36,473 bases of DNA from Nitrospirota bacterium (GTDB lineage Bacteria > Nitrospirota > Thermodesulfovibrionia > Thermodesulfovibrionales > UBA6898): the NCBI GenBank assembly GCA_016217675.1, contig JACRHC010000013.1, forward strand, positions 1-36,473, given 5' to 3'. This document shows positions 15,061 through 23,958 of the stretch, one piece after another. A program made the translations under genes and the position numbers. Below the pieces are notes generated by a model, which was not told where the DNA came from, did no database searches, and saw only the letters and a program-made list of their open reading frames with translations. How positions within the stretch are numbered: position 1 is the stretch's first letter; every line of letters starts with the position of its first letter.

Positions 15061-16875
15061 ATGTCTCTCAAGAGTTTTCTCATCGGCAGTCCTATTGAAA
15101 CGATCAAGGAAAAGCACGAGCGCCTCTCAAAGACCATGGGGCTTGCGGTCTTTTCCTCTGATCCGCTCTCATCAGTAGCATATGGCACTGAAGAAATACT
15201 CTTTGCCCTTGTGCTTGGAGGAGCAGCATTCCTGAACTACCTGCTCCCGATCGCTGTGGCGATCGTCATACTTGTGGCGATTGTGGCTACATCCTATTAC
15301 CAGACGATCCATGCATATTCCTCCGGGGGCGGCGCGTACATCGTTGCAAAGGACAATCTCGGCGACTATCCCGGTCTTGTGGCAGGGGCGGCATTATTGA
15401 TCGACTACGTCCTGACGGTCACGGTCAGCGTATCTGCAGGCATTGCTGCAATAACCTCAGCCTTTCCCGCGATACGCGACCATACAGTTGCACTCTGCCT
15501 CTTTGCCATCCTGTTCATATCGCTTATGAATCTGAGAGGCGTGCGGGAATCGGGCAAGGCCTTTTCGCTGCCGGTATATGTCTTCATCGGCGGTCTGCTG
15601 CTGCTCATCGGAGCAAGCTTTGCAAACTCCTTTTCACATCCATCTGTCGCTTATGCAGCCCTCAGGGAGCCTGCCTCGGCAATATTCCCGATCTTCATCA
15701 TTTTAAAGGCCTTTGCCTCGGGCTGTGCAACGCTCACCGGGATCGAGGCAGTATCAAACGGGGTAAAAGCGTTCAAGGCACCTGAGGCAAAGAATGCAGG
15801 CATCACGCTTATCTGGATGGCTGTTACGCTGGCCATACTCACGATCGGCATCGCCTATTACGCGCATTACTATGCTATCCTGCCGAACGAAAACGAGACG
15901 GTGCTCTCGCAGCTCACCAGAACGATCTTTTCGAAAGGGCCTATCTACTACGGCATCCAGTTTGCCACAGCGCTCATCCTGATCCTCGCTGCCAATACGT
16001 CATATGCCGATTTTCCGAGGCTCTCCTCGATCATGGCAAATGACCGGTATCTGCCCAGACAGCTCAGCAACCGCGGAGACAAGCTGGTATTTTCGAACGG
16101 CATACTTATCCTCGGCTTTCTCTCTGCACTGCTGCTGGTGCTCTTCAGGGGCGACACCCATTCCCTGATCCCGCTCTATGCTGTCGGCGTCTTCACCGCC
16201 TTCACCCTCTCCCAGATCGGTATGGTCAGGCACTGGGTAAGAGAGAAGGGAAAGGGCTGGCTGAAGAGCGCATTCATCAATGGATTAGGGGGGCTTGTCA
16301 CCGGCGTTGTGCTTGTGATCATTGCTGTCGAAAAATTTGCTCAGGGAGCCTGGATGGTGCTGGTCGCCATTCCGGTGCTCGTATATCTTGCAAAGGAAGT
16401 GCAGAGGCATTATCAGTCTGTTGCTGACCAGCTTTCTCTTGATAAATGTGTTGTCGAGGCAGTGGATTATCAGCACCACTCGGTCCTTATCCCCATTTCA
16501 GGCATGCAGCAGGCGGTCGTCGGGGCCATCAAATACGGGAAAGCCATCTCTGATGATGTCACTGCCATTTATGTGTACATAGACCCTGTTGAGACCCGGA
16601 AGATGAAGGAAAAGTGGGACTCCCTCTGTATGGGAGTAAAGCTCCAGATCCTGCATTCGCCTTACCGGTCAGTGACTGAACCTCTCATGGACTATATAGA
16701 GAGCATACGCGAAGATTACCCTGATGGAGTGATCACCGTCGTGCTTCCGGAGTTCGTACCGTCAAAGTGGTGGCATCACCTCCTGCATAACCAGACCGCG
16801 CTCTTTATCAAAGGGATCCTGCTGTTCAAAAAAGGAGTTGTTTCGACAAGCGTGCCGTTTCACCTGAGGAAATAA
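15061..16875 (+). CDS. kimA: KimA-like potassium transporter (APC superfamily)
   Basis: The 604-residue membrane protein starts with SPIETIKEKHERLSKTMGLA and the APC-type first helix SSDPLSSVAYGTEEILF, which is the KimA signature, followed by some twelve helices (to about residue 450) and a cytosolic C-terminal domain of about 150 residues. KimA of Bacillus (607 residues) is a high-affinity K+/H+ symporter inhibited by c-di-AMP. The ATG at 15061 has GAGGAG; an open frame extends upstream but covers the riboswitch and cannot be coding. Control by the c-di-AMP riboswitch plus the neighbouring KdpDE-type system points to potassium homeostasis. Confidence 0.88.
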   Translation: MSLKSFLIGSPIETIKEKHERLSKTMGLAVFSSDPLSSVAYGTEEILFALVLGGAAFLNYLLPIAVAIVILVAIVATSYYQTIHAYSSGGGAYIVAKDNLGDYPGLVAGAALLIDYVLTVTVSVSAGIAAITSAFPAIRDHTVALCLFAILFISLMNLRGVRESGKAFSLPVYVFIGGLLLLIGASFANSFSHPSVAYAALREPASAIFPIFIILKAFASGCATLTGIEAVSNGVKAFKAPEAKNAGITLIWMAVTLAILTIGIAYYAHYYAILPNENETVLSQLTRTIFSKGPIYYGIQFATALILILAANTSYADFPRLSSIMANDRYLPRQLSNRGDKLVFSNGILILGFLSALLLVLFRGDTHSLIPLYAVGVFTAFTLSQIGMVRHWVREKGKGWLKSAFINGLGGLVTGVVLVIIAVEKFAQGAWMVLVAIPVLVYLAKEVQRHYQSVADQLSLDKCVVEAVDYQHHSVLIPISGMQQAVVGAIKYGKAISDDVTAIYVYIDPVETRKMKEKWDSLCMGVKLQILHSPYRSVTEPLMDYIESIREDYPDGVITVVLPEFVPSKWWHHLLHNQTALFIKGILLFKKGVVSTSVPFHLRK

Positions 16876-16920
16876 AATCATGTAATACAAACCCAGGATA
16901 TTGTTGCCGGAGTTACCTGT

Positions 16921-16948
16921 TTGACAATCTGCACGTTTTCTTTATAAT
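16921..16948 (+). promoter_or_regulatory. consensus sigma-70 promoter placed for a leaderless transcript
   Basis: TTGACA (16921-16926), 16 nt, TATAAT (16943-16948). The kinase ATG starts at 16955, where transcription would also be expected to start. Confidence 0.8.
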
Positions 16949-16954
16949 GGATAC

Positions 16955-18208
16955 ATGGGGGACGAAAACATCAATCCATCTTCAGAGGAACAGCTTTCAC
17001 CCAGCATGGGATGGCTGCTCTACAAGATCACCCGTGCGTTAGCATCTTCCCTTGATCTTGATAATGTCCTCGGCAGGGTCCTGAGTCTCACGGTAAAGGT
17101 CTTTGATGCCTCATGCGGGAGCATCTTCCTTCTGGACAGCCGGGGCAGGATCATCAAGAGCATACTTGCAAGGCAGGACCTTCCGCCCGAGGTGAAGGAG
17201 CAGGCCCTGAACGCTGTAATGGAAAAGGGCTTTGGCGGGTGGGTGTACCGCCATGCCAAGGCAGATATCATCCAGGATACAAGAAGAGACAGTCGCTGGA
17301 TAGCATTACCGGACGATTCGCTCTTAACCCTTTCAGCTGTCTCGGCCCCGCTAATCAGACGCGGTCAGGTCACCGGCATTATCACTCTGCATCATCCCAA
17401 GCCCGACCGTTTCAGCAAAGAGCAGCTTGATCTCATTCAGGCCATTGCCGGAGAGGCGGCCATGGCTGTTGAAAATGCATCGTTATACAAAAAGGTGATG
17501 GACGAACATGTCATGCTGAAGCAGCTTGATGAACTGAAGAATGAGTTCGTTGCCCATGTTGCCCATGACCTGAAGTCTCCTCTCAGCGTCATATACAGTT
17601 ATGCCGAGCTTCTGCAGCAGTTCAGCGGTCTGAACAAGGAAGGGAAGGAGTTTCTCAGGGAGATCCATACAGCGGTCAACCGCATGAGGTCGCTCATAGG
17701 CAATGTCCTTGACATCAACAGGATAGAGATGGGCATTGAATCTGAATTGGCTCCGACTGATATCGCTGAGGTGCTGAATTGCTCTGTGGGAACAGTTAAG
17801 GGACTTGCACAGGAGAAAGGGATCTCACTGAATGTAAGCATCAGCGATAAACTTCCGCTTGTCAACGGCGCACCTGTCAGGCTCGGGCAGGTCTTCGTCA
17901 ACCTTGCCGACAATGCCATAAAGTTCACTCCTTCGGGAGGCACGGTCAATATACATGCCAACCAGGAAGGTGGCCGCGTTGTTGTTCATGTCAGCGACAG
18001 CGGTCCCGGTATACCTGAGGAGTCGATCCCCAGGCTCTTCCAGAAGTTCTCCAGGCTCAGCCAGACAGAGACACGCAACCAGGAGGGCCACGGCCTCGGA
18101 CTTGCGATCGTGAAGTCCATCATCGATGCTCACAAAGGCGATGTCTGGGTAGAGTCTGTCCCCGGCAAAGGCAGCACCTTCGCCTTCTCCCTCCCCCTGT
18201 CTGTCTGA
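16955..18208 (+). CDS. GAF-domain sensor histidine kinase
   Basis: The 417-residue soluble kinase has a GAF domain (about residues 30-180, SLDLDNVLGRVLSLTVKVF to AMAVENASL), a HisKA domain with phosphoacceptor His204 (FVAHVAHDLKSPL) and an HATPase (NLADNAIKFTP, DSGPGIPEE, GHGLGLAIVKSII). No transmembrane segments, so it senses an intracellular signal or works within a complex. No response regulator is next to it. A perfect promoter ends 6 nt before the ATG and no ribosome binding site is seen, so the mRNA is probably leaderless; a second Met at residue 18 lacks a fitting site too. From 18209 to 18299 I see no further gene. Confidence 0.88.
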   Translation: MGDENINPSSEEQLSPSMGWLLYKITRALASSLDLDNVLGRVLSLTVKVFDASCGSIFLLDSRGRIIKSILARQDLPPEVKEQALNAVMEKGFGGWVYRHAKADIIQDTRRDSRWIALPDDSLLTLSAVSAPLIRRGQVTGIITLHHPKPDRFSKEQLDLIQAIAGEAAMAVENASLYKKVMDEHVMLKQLDELKNEFVAHVAHDLKSPLSVIYSYAELLQQFSGLNKEGKEFLREIHTAVNRMRSLIGNVLDINRIEMGIESELAPTDIAEVLNCSVGTVKGLAQEKGISLNVSISDKLPLVNGAPVRLGQVFVNLADNAIKFTPSGGTVNIHANQEGGRVVVHVSDSGPGIPEESIPRLFQKFSRLSQTETRNQEGHGLGLAIVKSIIDAHKGDVWVESVPGKGSTFAFSLPLSV

Positions 18209-18299
18209 TAAAAAAGGTTGTTTTTGCGCCCTGACACCAAAAAAACTATCAGGATGTATATGAGGTTGGGTTCCTGATCTACTGCTTCTCTCCAGCTTG

Positions 18300-19466
18300 T
18301 CAGCGCGCCAAAATATGCAGGAATGACTCCAAGGCCACGGCCTCAGTCCCGGGAGAGAGGGCGGGCGTACGCAGAGCACCCTTGCCCGGTCTGTAGATGA
18401 GATAACTCCCTGCATCATATTTTAAAACGGATGACGCAAGCCTCTGCAGCGATCCGGCCATCTGCGGCATGACAGTCTGCGATGCCTTTGCCTCAACAAG
18501 CAATAACCGCCTGTTGCCGGCAGGCACCACGAAATCCACTTCAAGCCCCTGCTGGTCCCGGAAGTAATACAACTCTCTCGCCTTTCCTGCATTTACCTGC
18601 TGCTTTGCGATCTCGGAAGCGACCATGCCTTCGAAGATCGCGCCGAGGAAAGAAGACCTTTCCAGCATCTTTGCCGATTCAATACCGAGCAGATGACAGG
18701 CAAGACCGGTATCTACGAAGTATAACTTGGGCGACTTTATGAGCCGCTTGCCGAAGTTCTCATAAAAAGGCTGAACAAGAACTATCTGCGAGGTTATTTC
18801 AAGAATATTAAGCCACTCGGATATGGTTGGAACAGAGACACCCAGAGGGGCTGCCAGATCTGTCCGGTTCAGTAGCTGTCCGCACCTGCTCGCCAGAAGT
18901 GAGAGAAAACGCCTGAAGGTGGCAAGATCTCTTATGGAACTTATTGCCCTGACGTCCCTCTCAAGATACGTCTGAACATAAGAGCGGAACCATATATCGG
19001 AGACAACAGGCCTTGCGAGCACCTCCGGAAACCCTCCCCGAAAAAGAGAGACCTTTGATGATTCAGTCACCGAAAAAGGCATAAGCTGAAAGATTGCCGC
19101 CCGCCCCGCCATTGATTCGGTCACTCCTCGCATCAGAGGCGCCTCCTGCGAGCCTGTCAGAAACCACTGCCCCTTTCTTTCGGGGTTCCTGTCTATTATG
19201 GTCCGGACATAATTGAGTATTTCGGGGACATTCTGTATTTCGTCGAGGATAACAGGCAGCTTTATGCTGTTTATGAAGGCATGAGGATCGCTGCGCACCC
19301 GTGCAATAATGTCCGGATCTTCAAGGAGATAGCATGAGGCCCTGGGCGAGAGGTGCTTGAGGAGTGTCGTCTTGCCGGACCGCCGCGGGCCGGTCAGTAT
19401 GACTGCGCTGAAATTCCTGGAGGCCTTCATTATATGAGGCCCTATCATTCTGTTGATGAACTTCAT
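18300..19466 (-). CDS. ATP-binding protein with DUF4143 (AAA_14 family)
   Basis: The 388-residue protein has Walker A GPRRSGKTTLL (residues 26-36) and Walker B LPVILDEIQ followed by NVPEIL, a sensor-like LTGSQEA, and C-terminal DUF4143 with VSVPTISEWLNILEI (helix-turn-helix-like) and the nuclease-like strand GLEVDFVV...LLVEAKAS. The family is common in bacteria and archaea with no firm function; the D-x-x-V-E-A-K pattern recalls the PD-(D/E)XK fold. The gene stands alone and has a promoter with palindromic spacer directly before the ATG. It may be self-regulated or horizontally mobile. Confidence 0.88.
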   Translation of the reverse strand: MKFINRMIGPHIMKASRNFSAVILTGPRRSGKTTLLKHLSPRASCYLLEDPDIIARVRSDPHAFINSIKLPVILDEIQNVPEILNYVRTIIDRNPERKGQWFLTGSQEAPLMRGVTESMAGRAAIFQLMPFSVTESSKVSLFRGGFPEVLARPVVSDIWFRSYVQTYLERDVRAISSIRDLATFRRFLSLLASRCGQLLNRTDLAAPLGVSVPTISEWLNILEITSQIVLVQPFYENFGKRLIKSPKLYFVDTGLACHLLGIESAKMLERSSFLGAIFEGMVASEIAKQQVNAGKARELYYFRDQQGLEVDFVVPAGNRRLLLVEAKASQTVMPQMAGSLQRLASSVLKYDAGSYLIYRPGKGALRTPALSPGTEAVALESFLHILAR

Positions 19467-19473
19467 ATTGAGG

Positions 19474-19502
19474 ATTATAAGTTATTACTTTAAATAACTC
19501 AA
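19474..19502 (-). promoter_or_regulatory. promoter of the DUF4143 gene with palindrome in the spacer
   Basis: On the minus strand TTGAGT (19497-19502), 17 nt, TATAAT (19474-19479), and 7 nt to the ATG at 19466. The spacer holds the inverted repeat AGTTATTactttaAATAACT (19480-19499), a likely operator. Confidence 0.7.
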
Positions 19503-19724
19503 TATAATATTGCCCGGCTTCTGTCTGCCGGACTATTGCCTTCAAGCTCCCCTTCCTGGATAACGCCCCCGACTTCGACACCCCCTCTCAAGCTAAGACG
19601 GGGAAGGGGGGAGTTATGATCTCTGAGGGGTATCCCGGAGGGAGGGGGTGGTTTGATGCGAGAAAAAAAGAGAGGGCCGGCTACTTGTCAAATGTGTAGA
19701 CCTGCCCCCTCTGGCTGTAGGCTC
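19503..19724. other. non-coding stretch with G/C-tract inverted repeat
   Basis: No gene is seen here. It has a weak inverted repeat (ACCCCCTC at about 19579-19588 and GAGGGGGTG at 19641-19650) with GGGGAAGGGGGG between, of the kind of dispersed intergenic tract. No T-run marks it as a simple terminator. Confidence 0.4.
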
Positions 19725-19764
19725 ACTACCTCCCTCAAAAAGTAGAATATAAGGCGCAAAGCAC
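19725..19764 (-). repeat. duplicated gene leader, copy without a gene
   Basis: This repeats, with a 2-nt difference, the 5' leader and ribosome binding site of the gene at 19779-20111 (other copy 20115-20154). On the minus strand it would lead into a GTG frame of only about 12 codons, so a paralogous gene was likely lost here. Confidence 0.65.
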
Positions 19765-19778
19765 CTCATGTTAACAGC

Positions 19779-20111
19779 TTACCAACAAATCCTCTTCAGC
19801 ACTCCATTGACTACGACCCAGGTGCATGGGTTTGTGCGAATAATTGCCCCTTCGGAAATCGCAAATACTTTATGTCTGATTATTTTGCCGTCCATGTTCT
19901 CCTCCAATATAAGATTGGATAATGCCATATTTTCTGCCGGTTTGCCATCTTCATCGCTCACAATCTGTTTGCCTGTTCTGACGTCTATTTCGATAAGCAT
20001 TTTTTTGTCTTTCCCCTGATTTTCTTTGCCAATAGCCTCATCGCTGGCAAATGCAACTCCACCCAACAGTGCCAAACACATCATCACAGTAATTACCATA
20101 ACTCTCTTCAT
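19779..20111 (-). CDS. small secreted protein of unknown family, paralog of 20264-20527
   Basis: The 110-residue product has a signal peptide (MKRVMVITVMMCLALLGGVA, cleavage after FAS). The mature part has DVRTGKQIVSDEDGKPAENM and ends in PCTWVVVNGVLKRICW, with two cysteines in the last 17 residues. The same plan (EEGKPVNTM and PCRWVYINGKWYYLC) occurs in the next gene upstream, which lacks a signal peptide, so the two are paralogs acting in different compartments. I do not recognise the family. GGGAGG precedes the ATG. The promoter contains a 15-nt C tract. Confidence 0.7.
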   Translation of the reverse strand: MKRVMVITVMMCLALLGGVAFASDEAIGKENQGKDKKMLIEIDVRTGKQIVSDEDGKPAENMALSNLILEENMDGKIIRHKVFAISEGAIIRTNPCTWVVVNGVLKRICW

Positions 20112-20114
20112 GCT

Positions 20115-20154
20115 ACTACCTCCCTCAAAAAGAGAATATAAGGCGCAAAGCGCC
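20115..20154 (-). repeat. duplicated gene leader, copy in front of the small secreted protein gene
   Basis: Sequence ACTACCTCCCTCAAAAAG and GAATATAAGGCGCAAAGC shared with 19725-19764. It includes the Shine-Dalgarno of the gene at 19779-20111. Confidence 0.65.
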
Positions 20155-20167
20155 CGTGTTTTGCAAA

Positions 20168-20202
20168 ATTATAGTTTAGGGGGGGGGGGGGGGTAAAAGC
20201 AA
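20168..20202 (-). promoter_or_regulatory. promoter with homopolymeric C tract in its spacer
   Basis: On the minus strand TATAAT at 20168-20173 is preceded by TAAAC and fifteen C (20179-20193), then by TTTTA and TTGCTT. The tract lies between the -10 and any -35, so its length sets the spacing: 23 nt from TTGCTT now, and about nine C would give 17 nt. Confidence 0.5.
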
Positions 20203-20218
20203 GACTTTTCTTGAAAGG

Positions 20219-20245
20219 GAAGGCCTCTGCTTTTGCAGAGGCCTT
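20219..20245 (-). terminator. hairpin after the 87-residue gene
   Basis: AAGGCCTCTGC-TTTT-GCAGAGGCCTT forms an 11-bp stem starting 19 nt after the stop at 20264. The tract after it on the minus strand (CCCTTTC) is a weak U-run. Confidence 0.6.
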
Positions 20246-20263
20246 ATAATACAGCGCCCTATC

Positions 20264-20527
20264 TTAACCGCAGAGGTAATACCACTTTCCGTTAATGTAT
20301 ACCCATCTGCATGGTGGATTGTGTTGGGTAACGAATGTAGTATGCTCTGGTACATCAATTATCTTTGCCTCAATCTCGCCGAACTTGAATTTGGTTTCGT
20401 CACGTTCCATGGTATTTACAGGTTTGCCTTCTTCATCAGTAACGCCTATCAGATGGCCATGATGGTCGTCTGTCTCAATATGCATCTTCTTCTTGGAATG
20501 CGGGATATCAAGAATCTTTTTTGCCAT
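20264..20527 (-). CDS. small cytosolic protein of unknown family, paralog of 19779-20111
   Basis: The 87-residue protein (start MAKKILDIPHSKKKMHIE) has a His-rich patch (TDDHHGHL), VTDEEGKPVNTM and a C terminus PCRWVYINGKWYYLC-G with two cysteines 15 apart. No signal peptide. The C terminus matches PCTWVVVNG...IC of the neighbouring secreted protein. I do not recognise the family. The ATG at 20527 follows GAGGAGG. It lies 104 nt after the FecR-barrel gene stop; co-transcription with that operon is possible but unproven. Confidence 0.7.
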   Translation of the reverse strand: MAKKILDIPHSKKKMHIETDDHHGHLIGVTDEEGKPVNTMERDETKFKFGEIEAKIIDVPEHTTFVTQHNPPCRWVYINGKWYYLCG

Positions 20528-20631
20528 TACGTTGCCTCCTCTTTTTAAATTATTGATTACCAATCAAACAACCAAACTACTGCTTCAGTTCCGGCGCACT
20601 GCAAATCTTCACCTCCTTCTTGCCTATGGTC

Positions 20632-23600
20632 TTAAAGCATGAGTGTCAGTTTGAAGAAGAAGGACCGGCCTGGCTGAATAACAGGATTGAGCGGGTCCAT
20701 ATCCCTGTAATTAAAAGACTTGTCAAGGAGATTCTTCCCTGTAATTGAAACCATACCCATATGCTTCGGCAGCCTGTAGCTGACCGAGGCATCCATAATC
20801 CAGAAGGCCGATGAAACAGACGCCAGATCAGGAGCAGTGGCTGAGGCCCTGATGTCGCCGCTCTGTCTTACATAAGTGGCCCTGAGGTCTGCCTTTAATC
20901 CTGAAGGGTGGTTATAATTGATTCCAAGAGGGAATCTGTGCGTTTTTAAGAGAGCAACATCAGGCATTGAATCAGGGTCTCTGGAGAAGCGTTCATAAAG
21001 ATACTCTGCAGTGAACGCTATACATTTTGATGGAGCATAATTGATATATGCCCGGCCAAAACTTTCTTTCCAGTCAAAATCTTTACTCACAGGTGGCGGA
21101 GGGGGAGCATTAGGATCTGTCGGAGCAGGATAGGTGAGCAGAGGCACTGACAGCCGACGTCTTGCATATTCTGCCCCTGCATATAACCCGACTCCAAGTT
21201 TCTGGTCAATGCCGACGGCATAGGTCCAGGTATCAGCGCCCAAAGCAACCTGAAAGAACTGGCTAAATCCAGCCACCTGCGTCGGTTCGATAGTCTGAAG
21301 AGATGTGCCTGACCTTTCCAGTGTCCTGAAATATGCAGCTCTCAGAGTTGTTGCAGGCATTGGCGACCATATAATTCCTAATTTGGGATTAATCTGATTT
21401 CTGTCAAAACCCTCGCCTTTATAAAGATCGGTGCTTATACCAGCTGTCAGGGACAGGTTCTTCCAATAATTAATCTGTGGATAAATGTAAACATTCATAT
21501 TAGAGACATTATGTTTTTCAATTGTTGTTGAAGTCAGAGGAGGATCAAAAAATAAGAGTGTATTATCAAGAACGTAGCTCCTCTCATATCCGAAATAACC
21601 TGCCCCGCTCGTGAGATTCAATTTCTCTCTTTTCAGAATATACTGCAGTTCTCCAGCATAACTGTCCGGCACCGAAGTGTGATATTCAAAAGAAAAGACA
21701 CCCGGTTCCTCATCGTGCATCAACGTGGCAAGATGCTGATAGCCAAAGTTGCCGATCAAGTCAGAGCCTGGGCCGAATGAATGGTGGAATCCGATCCTTG
21801 CTGTCTTCATATCAGATTCATGTCTCTCCATTGCGTTGAAATCATCGGGCCTGAACCTGAGCTGAAGATCACCATAGTCTCTAACTTCTTTCCTCACCTC
21901 AGCCTGCACGCTTGTCCTGTCTGTCAGCGCCACCTGTGCAAATACATTATAAATATCTTCGCGTATGTCATTATTCTTCCTGAACCCGTCCGTCTCATAA
22001 TGGAACTGGCCGACACTGAAGGAGAGTTTTTCGTGCAGTCCGGAGACGACAATCTCGTCGCCTAAGGTACTGTGACTGCCCGCAACGCCGCCCATCTGAA
22101 GGGAGATACGGTTTCGATTAAAGAGCTGGTTGTACTCGTTGAACCCGGAATCAGCAGGGCCTGCGCCCTGGAGGATAAAAAGACCTGGCTCTGCAAGGTG
22201 CGGCTGCACAGGGTTGAGCCCAACAGGCTGCAGGAGCTGGGCCTGAAGCAGCTCACTTACCCGCGCCACCTCATGTCTCGGCAACGCAGCATAGGAATCA
22301 GACAGGAATCTGTGGGCAGAGGCATTGGCCGGGTCAGCATTGACCGACTTATACCCTTCGCTTAATGCAAGCTGCTGAAACCCGAGGTCATCATAGATCC
22401 TCGCAAGGCTTGCGCCCCTTGCTGCCTGATCTTCATCAAGAAGGAGCCGTGAGCGGTACACAGCACGGTTATCGTTCAGCGCCATGGACTTTTCAAGATC
22501 CTGCAAGGCCTCAACCGGCCTGTTTGCTGACTGCTTCTGGAGCGCGCTGTAAAAGAAGGCAGTCGGGTCTTTCGGATCAGCAGCCTCAGCCATGATGAAC
22601 TGGTCAGACGCCACGCTGTCCCTCTTCTCTTCGTGATAGGCCTTGCCAAGATAACTCCTGATCAGGGCATTGCCCGTATCCAGGCTCACCGCTATCTCGA
22701 TCTCACGCCTGCCGTCTTCAAGCTGCCCTTTCCTGATCTTTGCAAGCCCCAGCCCGAGTCTCGGCAGAGGGTCTGCAGGATCAAGACCTGCTGCTTTTTC
22801 GAATGCAGCCATGGCCTCATCAGTCTTTATCCGGGCAAGGTGTGCAAAGCCGAGGACCGTCTGAGTGCGTGAAAGATCAGGGGCAAGAGAAGCAGCCTTT
22901 TGAGCTGCAGTCAGGGACTCGTTCCTTTCTCCAAGGGATAGATGAAGTTCAGACAGCCGCGCCCAGACAATTGCGTTATTCGGTTCGCTTGAGGCTGCTT
23001 TCTTAAGACTCTGAACCGCTGCCTTCAGGTCAAACGATGCCTGCTCTGCATAGGACAGTGCAATCAGCGCTGAAGCCGAATTCGGCGCTGCAGCAACAGC
23101 CTTCTTTGCGTAATCAAGCGCCTTCTCCTTTTCGTTCTGAACAACAGCTATGATCGCCCTGAGCGAAAGAGCTGCAGCATCAGATGGATTATCCCTGAGC
23201 GCCTTTTCGATTTCTGCATCAGCCTCCAAGGCGCGTCCTGCAGAAAGAAGCCCGGCTGCTGCTGATATCTCAGGCTGTTTTTCTATGCCTGAGGTGATCA
23301 GGGGATAGTACAGTGTCCACTGCACTGCATTCTTCGGTCTTGCGACGATCTTCAGCGCCGGCGCCTTTCCTGCCTCTGCCGAAGCGGTCTGCCCTGCTCC
23401 AAGCATTATGCTCCCTGCGCTGTTTTCTGCCAGCACTGCGCCCTCAAAGACCGACACCGAAGCTTCTCCCTCCTGCACGCTCACAAGAAATTCCGTACCC
23501 TCTACGCCTGCATTCAGAAATGGCGTATTGATCCTGAATTTCTGCGGAGTCCTGCTGATGAAATAGGCAGCCCCCCTGAGCAGGTCTAAAAGCGAGGGTT

Positions 23601-23919
23601 TCTGCTGGATCGAAGCTTCTGCAATTGTGATGGTCGTGTTCTGGTCAAGTCTCATGACCGTATCGTTTTTTAATACAACGACTGCCCTGCTCTTTTCCAT
23701 TACGCGCAGCATGTCACCAGCGCAGAAGGAGTCCTTTTGACTAACCTGCTTCCATTCAATGCTGCTGGCCCGCTTTGTCTGAACCTTGCCGTGAAATGAG
23801 TCGAGCTTTGCAATCCAGTCAGAGCAGGAGTCGGCATGGGCACTGCCGGACAGTAAAAACAGCAACAAAAAAATAAATGCATAACGGGTCGCTAAGTGCA
23901 GGCTGCTTGTGATCTTCAT
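20632..23919 (-). CDS. FecR-TPR-outer membrane beta-barrel fusion protein
   Basis: The 1095-residue protein has a signal peptide (to about residue 29), a FecR domain (about 55-190, with RLDQNTTITIAEA and FLNAGVEGTEFLVSV), a run of about ten TPR-like repeats (about 220-560), and a C-terminal beta barrel (about 590-1095) with alternating strands and the terminal aromatic/hydrophobic strand SFFFKLTLML. No plug domain is seen before the barrel, unlike standard TonB receptors. FecR domains transmit signals in the periplasm; here they are physically tied to an outer-membrane barrel. It follows the CHASE2 cyclase gene by 39 nt, so one operon. GGGGGG precedes the ATG. Confidence 0.82.
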   Translation of the reverse strand: MKITSSLHLATRYAFIFLLLFLLSGSAHADSCSDWIAKLDSFHGKVQTKRASSIEWKQVSQKDSFCAGDMLRVMEKSRAVVVLKNDTVMRLDQNTTITIAEASIQQKPSLLDLLRGAAYFISRTPQKFRINTPFLNAGVEGTEFLVSVQEGEASVSVFEGAVLAENSAGSIMLGAGQTASAEAGKAPALKIVARPKNAVQWTLYYPLITSGIEKQPEISAAAGLLSAGRALEADAEIEKALRDNPSDAAALSLRAIIAVVQNEKEKALDYAKKAVAAAPNSASALIALSYAEQASFDLKAAVQSLKKAASSEPNNAIVWARLSELHLSLGERNESLTAAQKAASLAPDLSRTQTVLGFAHLARIKTDEAMAAFEKAAGLDPADPLPRLGLGLAKIRKGQLEDGRREIEIAVSLDTGNALIRSYLGKAYHEEKRDSVASDQFIMAEAADPKDPTAFFYSALQKQSANRPVEALQDLEKSMALNDNRAVYRSRLLLDEDQAARGASLARIYDDLGFQQLALSEGYKSVNADPANASAHRFLSDSYAALPRHEVARVSELLQAQLLQPVGLNPVQPHLAEPGLFILQGAGPADSGFNEYNQLFNRNRISLQMGGVAGSHSTLGDEIVVSGLHEKLSFSVGQFHYETDGFRKNNDIREDIYNVFAQVALTDRTSVQAEVRKEVRDYGDLQLRFRPDDFNAMERHESDMKTARIGFHHSFGPGSDLIGNFGYQHLATLMHDEEPGVFSFEYHTSVPDSYAGELQYILKREKLNLTSGAGYFGYERSYVLDNTLLFFDPPLTSTTIEKHNVSNMNVYIYPQINYWKNLSLTAGISTDLYKGEGFDRNQINPKLGIIWSPMPATTLRAAYFRTLERSGTSLQTIEPTQVAGFSQFFQVALGADTWTYAVGIDQKLGVGLYAGAEYARRRLSVPLLTYPAPTDPNAPPPPPVSKDFDWKESFGRAYINYAPSKCIAFTAEYLYERFSRDPDSMPDVALLKTHRFPLGINYNHPSGLKADLRATYVRQSGDIRASATAPDLASVSSAFWIMDASVSYRLPKHMGMVSITGKNLLDKSFNYRDMDPLNPVIQPGRSFFFKLTLML

Positions 23920-23958
23920 ATTCCCCCCAGAATTTTTTATTGAGTATAATTCAGCCGT

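Noticed and set aside
17825-18418. 197-codon open frame on the minus strand
   Set aside because: Antisense to the GAF kinase and no family features.
19503-19724. Small RNA gene
   Set aside because: G/C tracts form only weak imperfect pairing, with no promoter or T-run to delimit a transcript.
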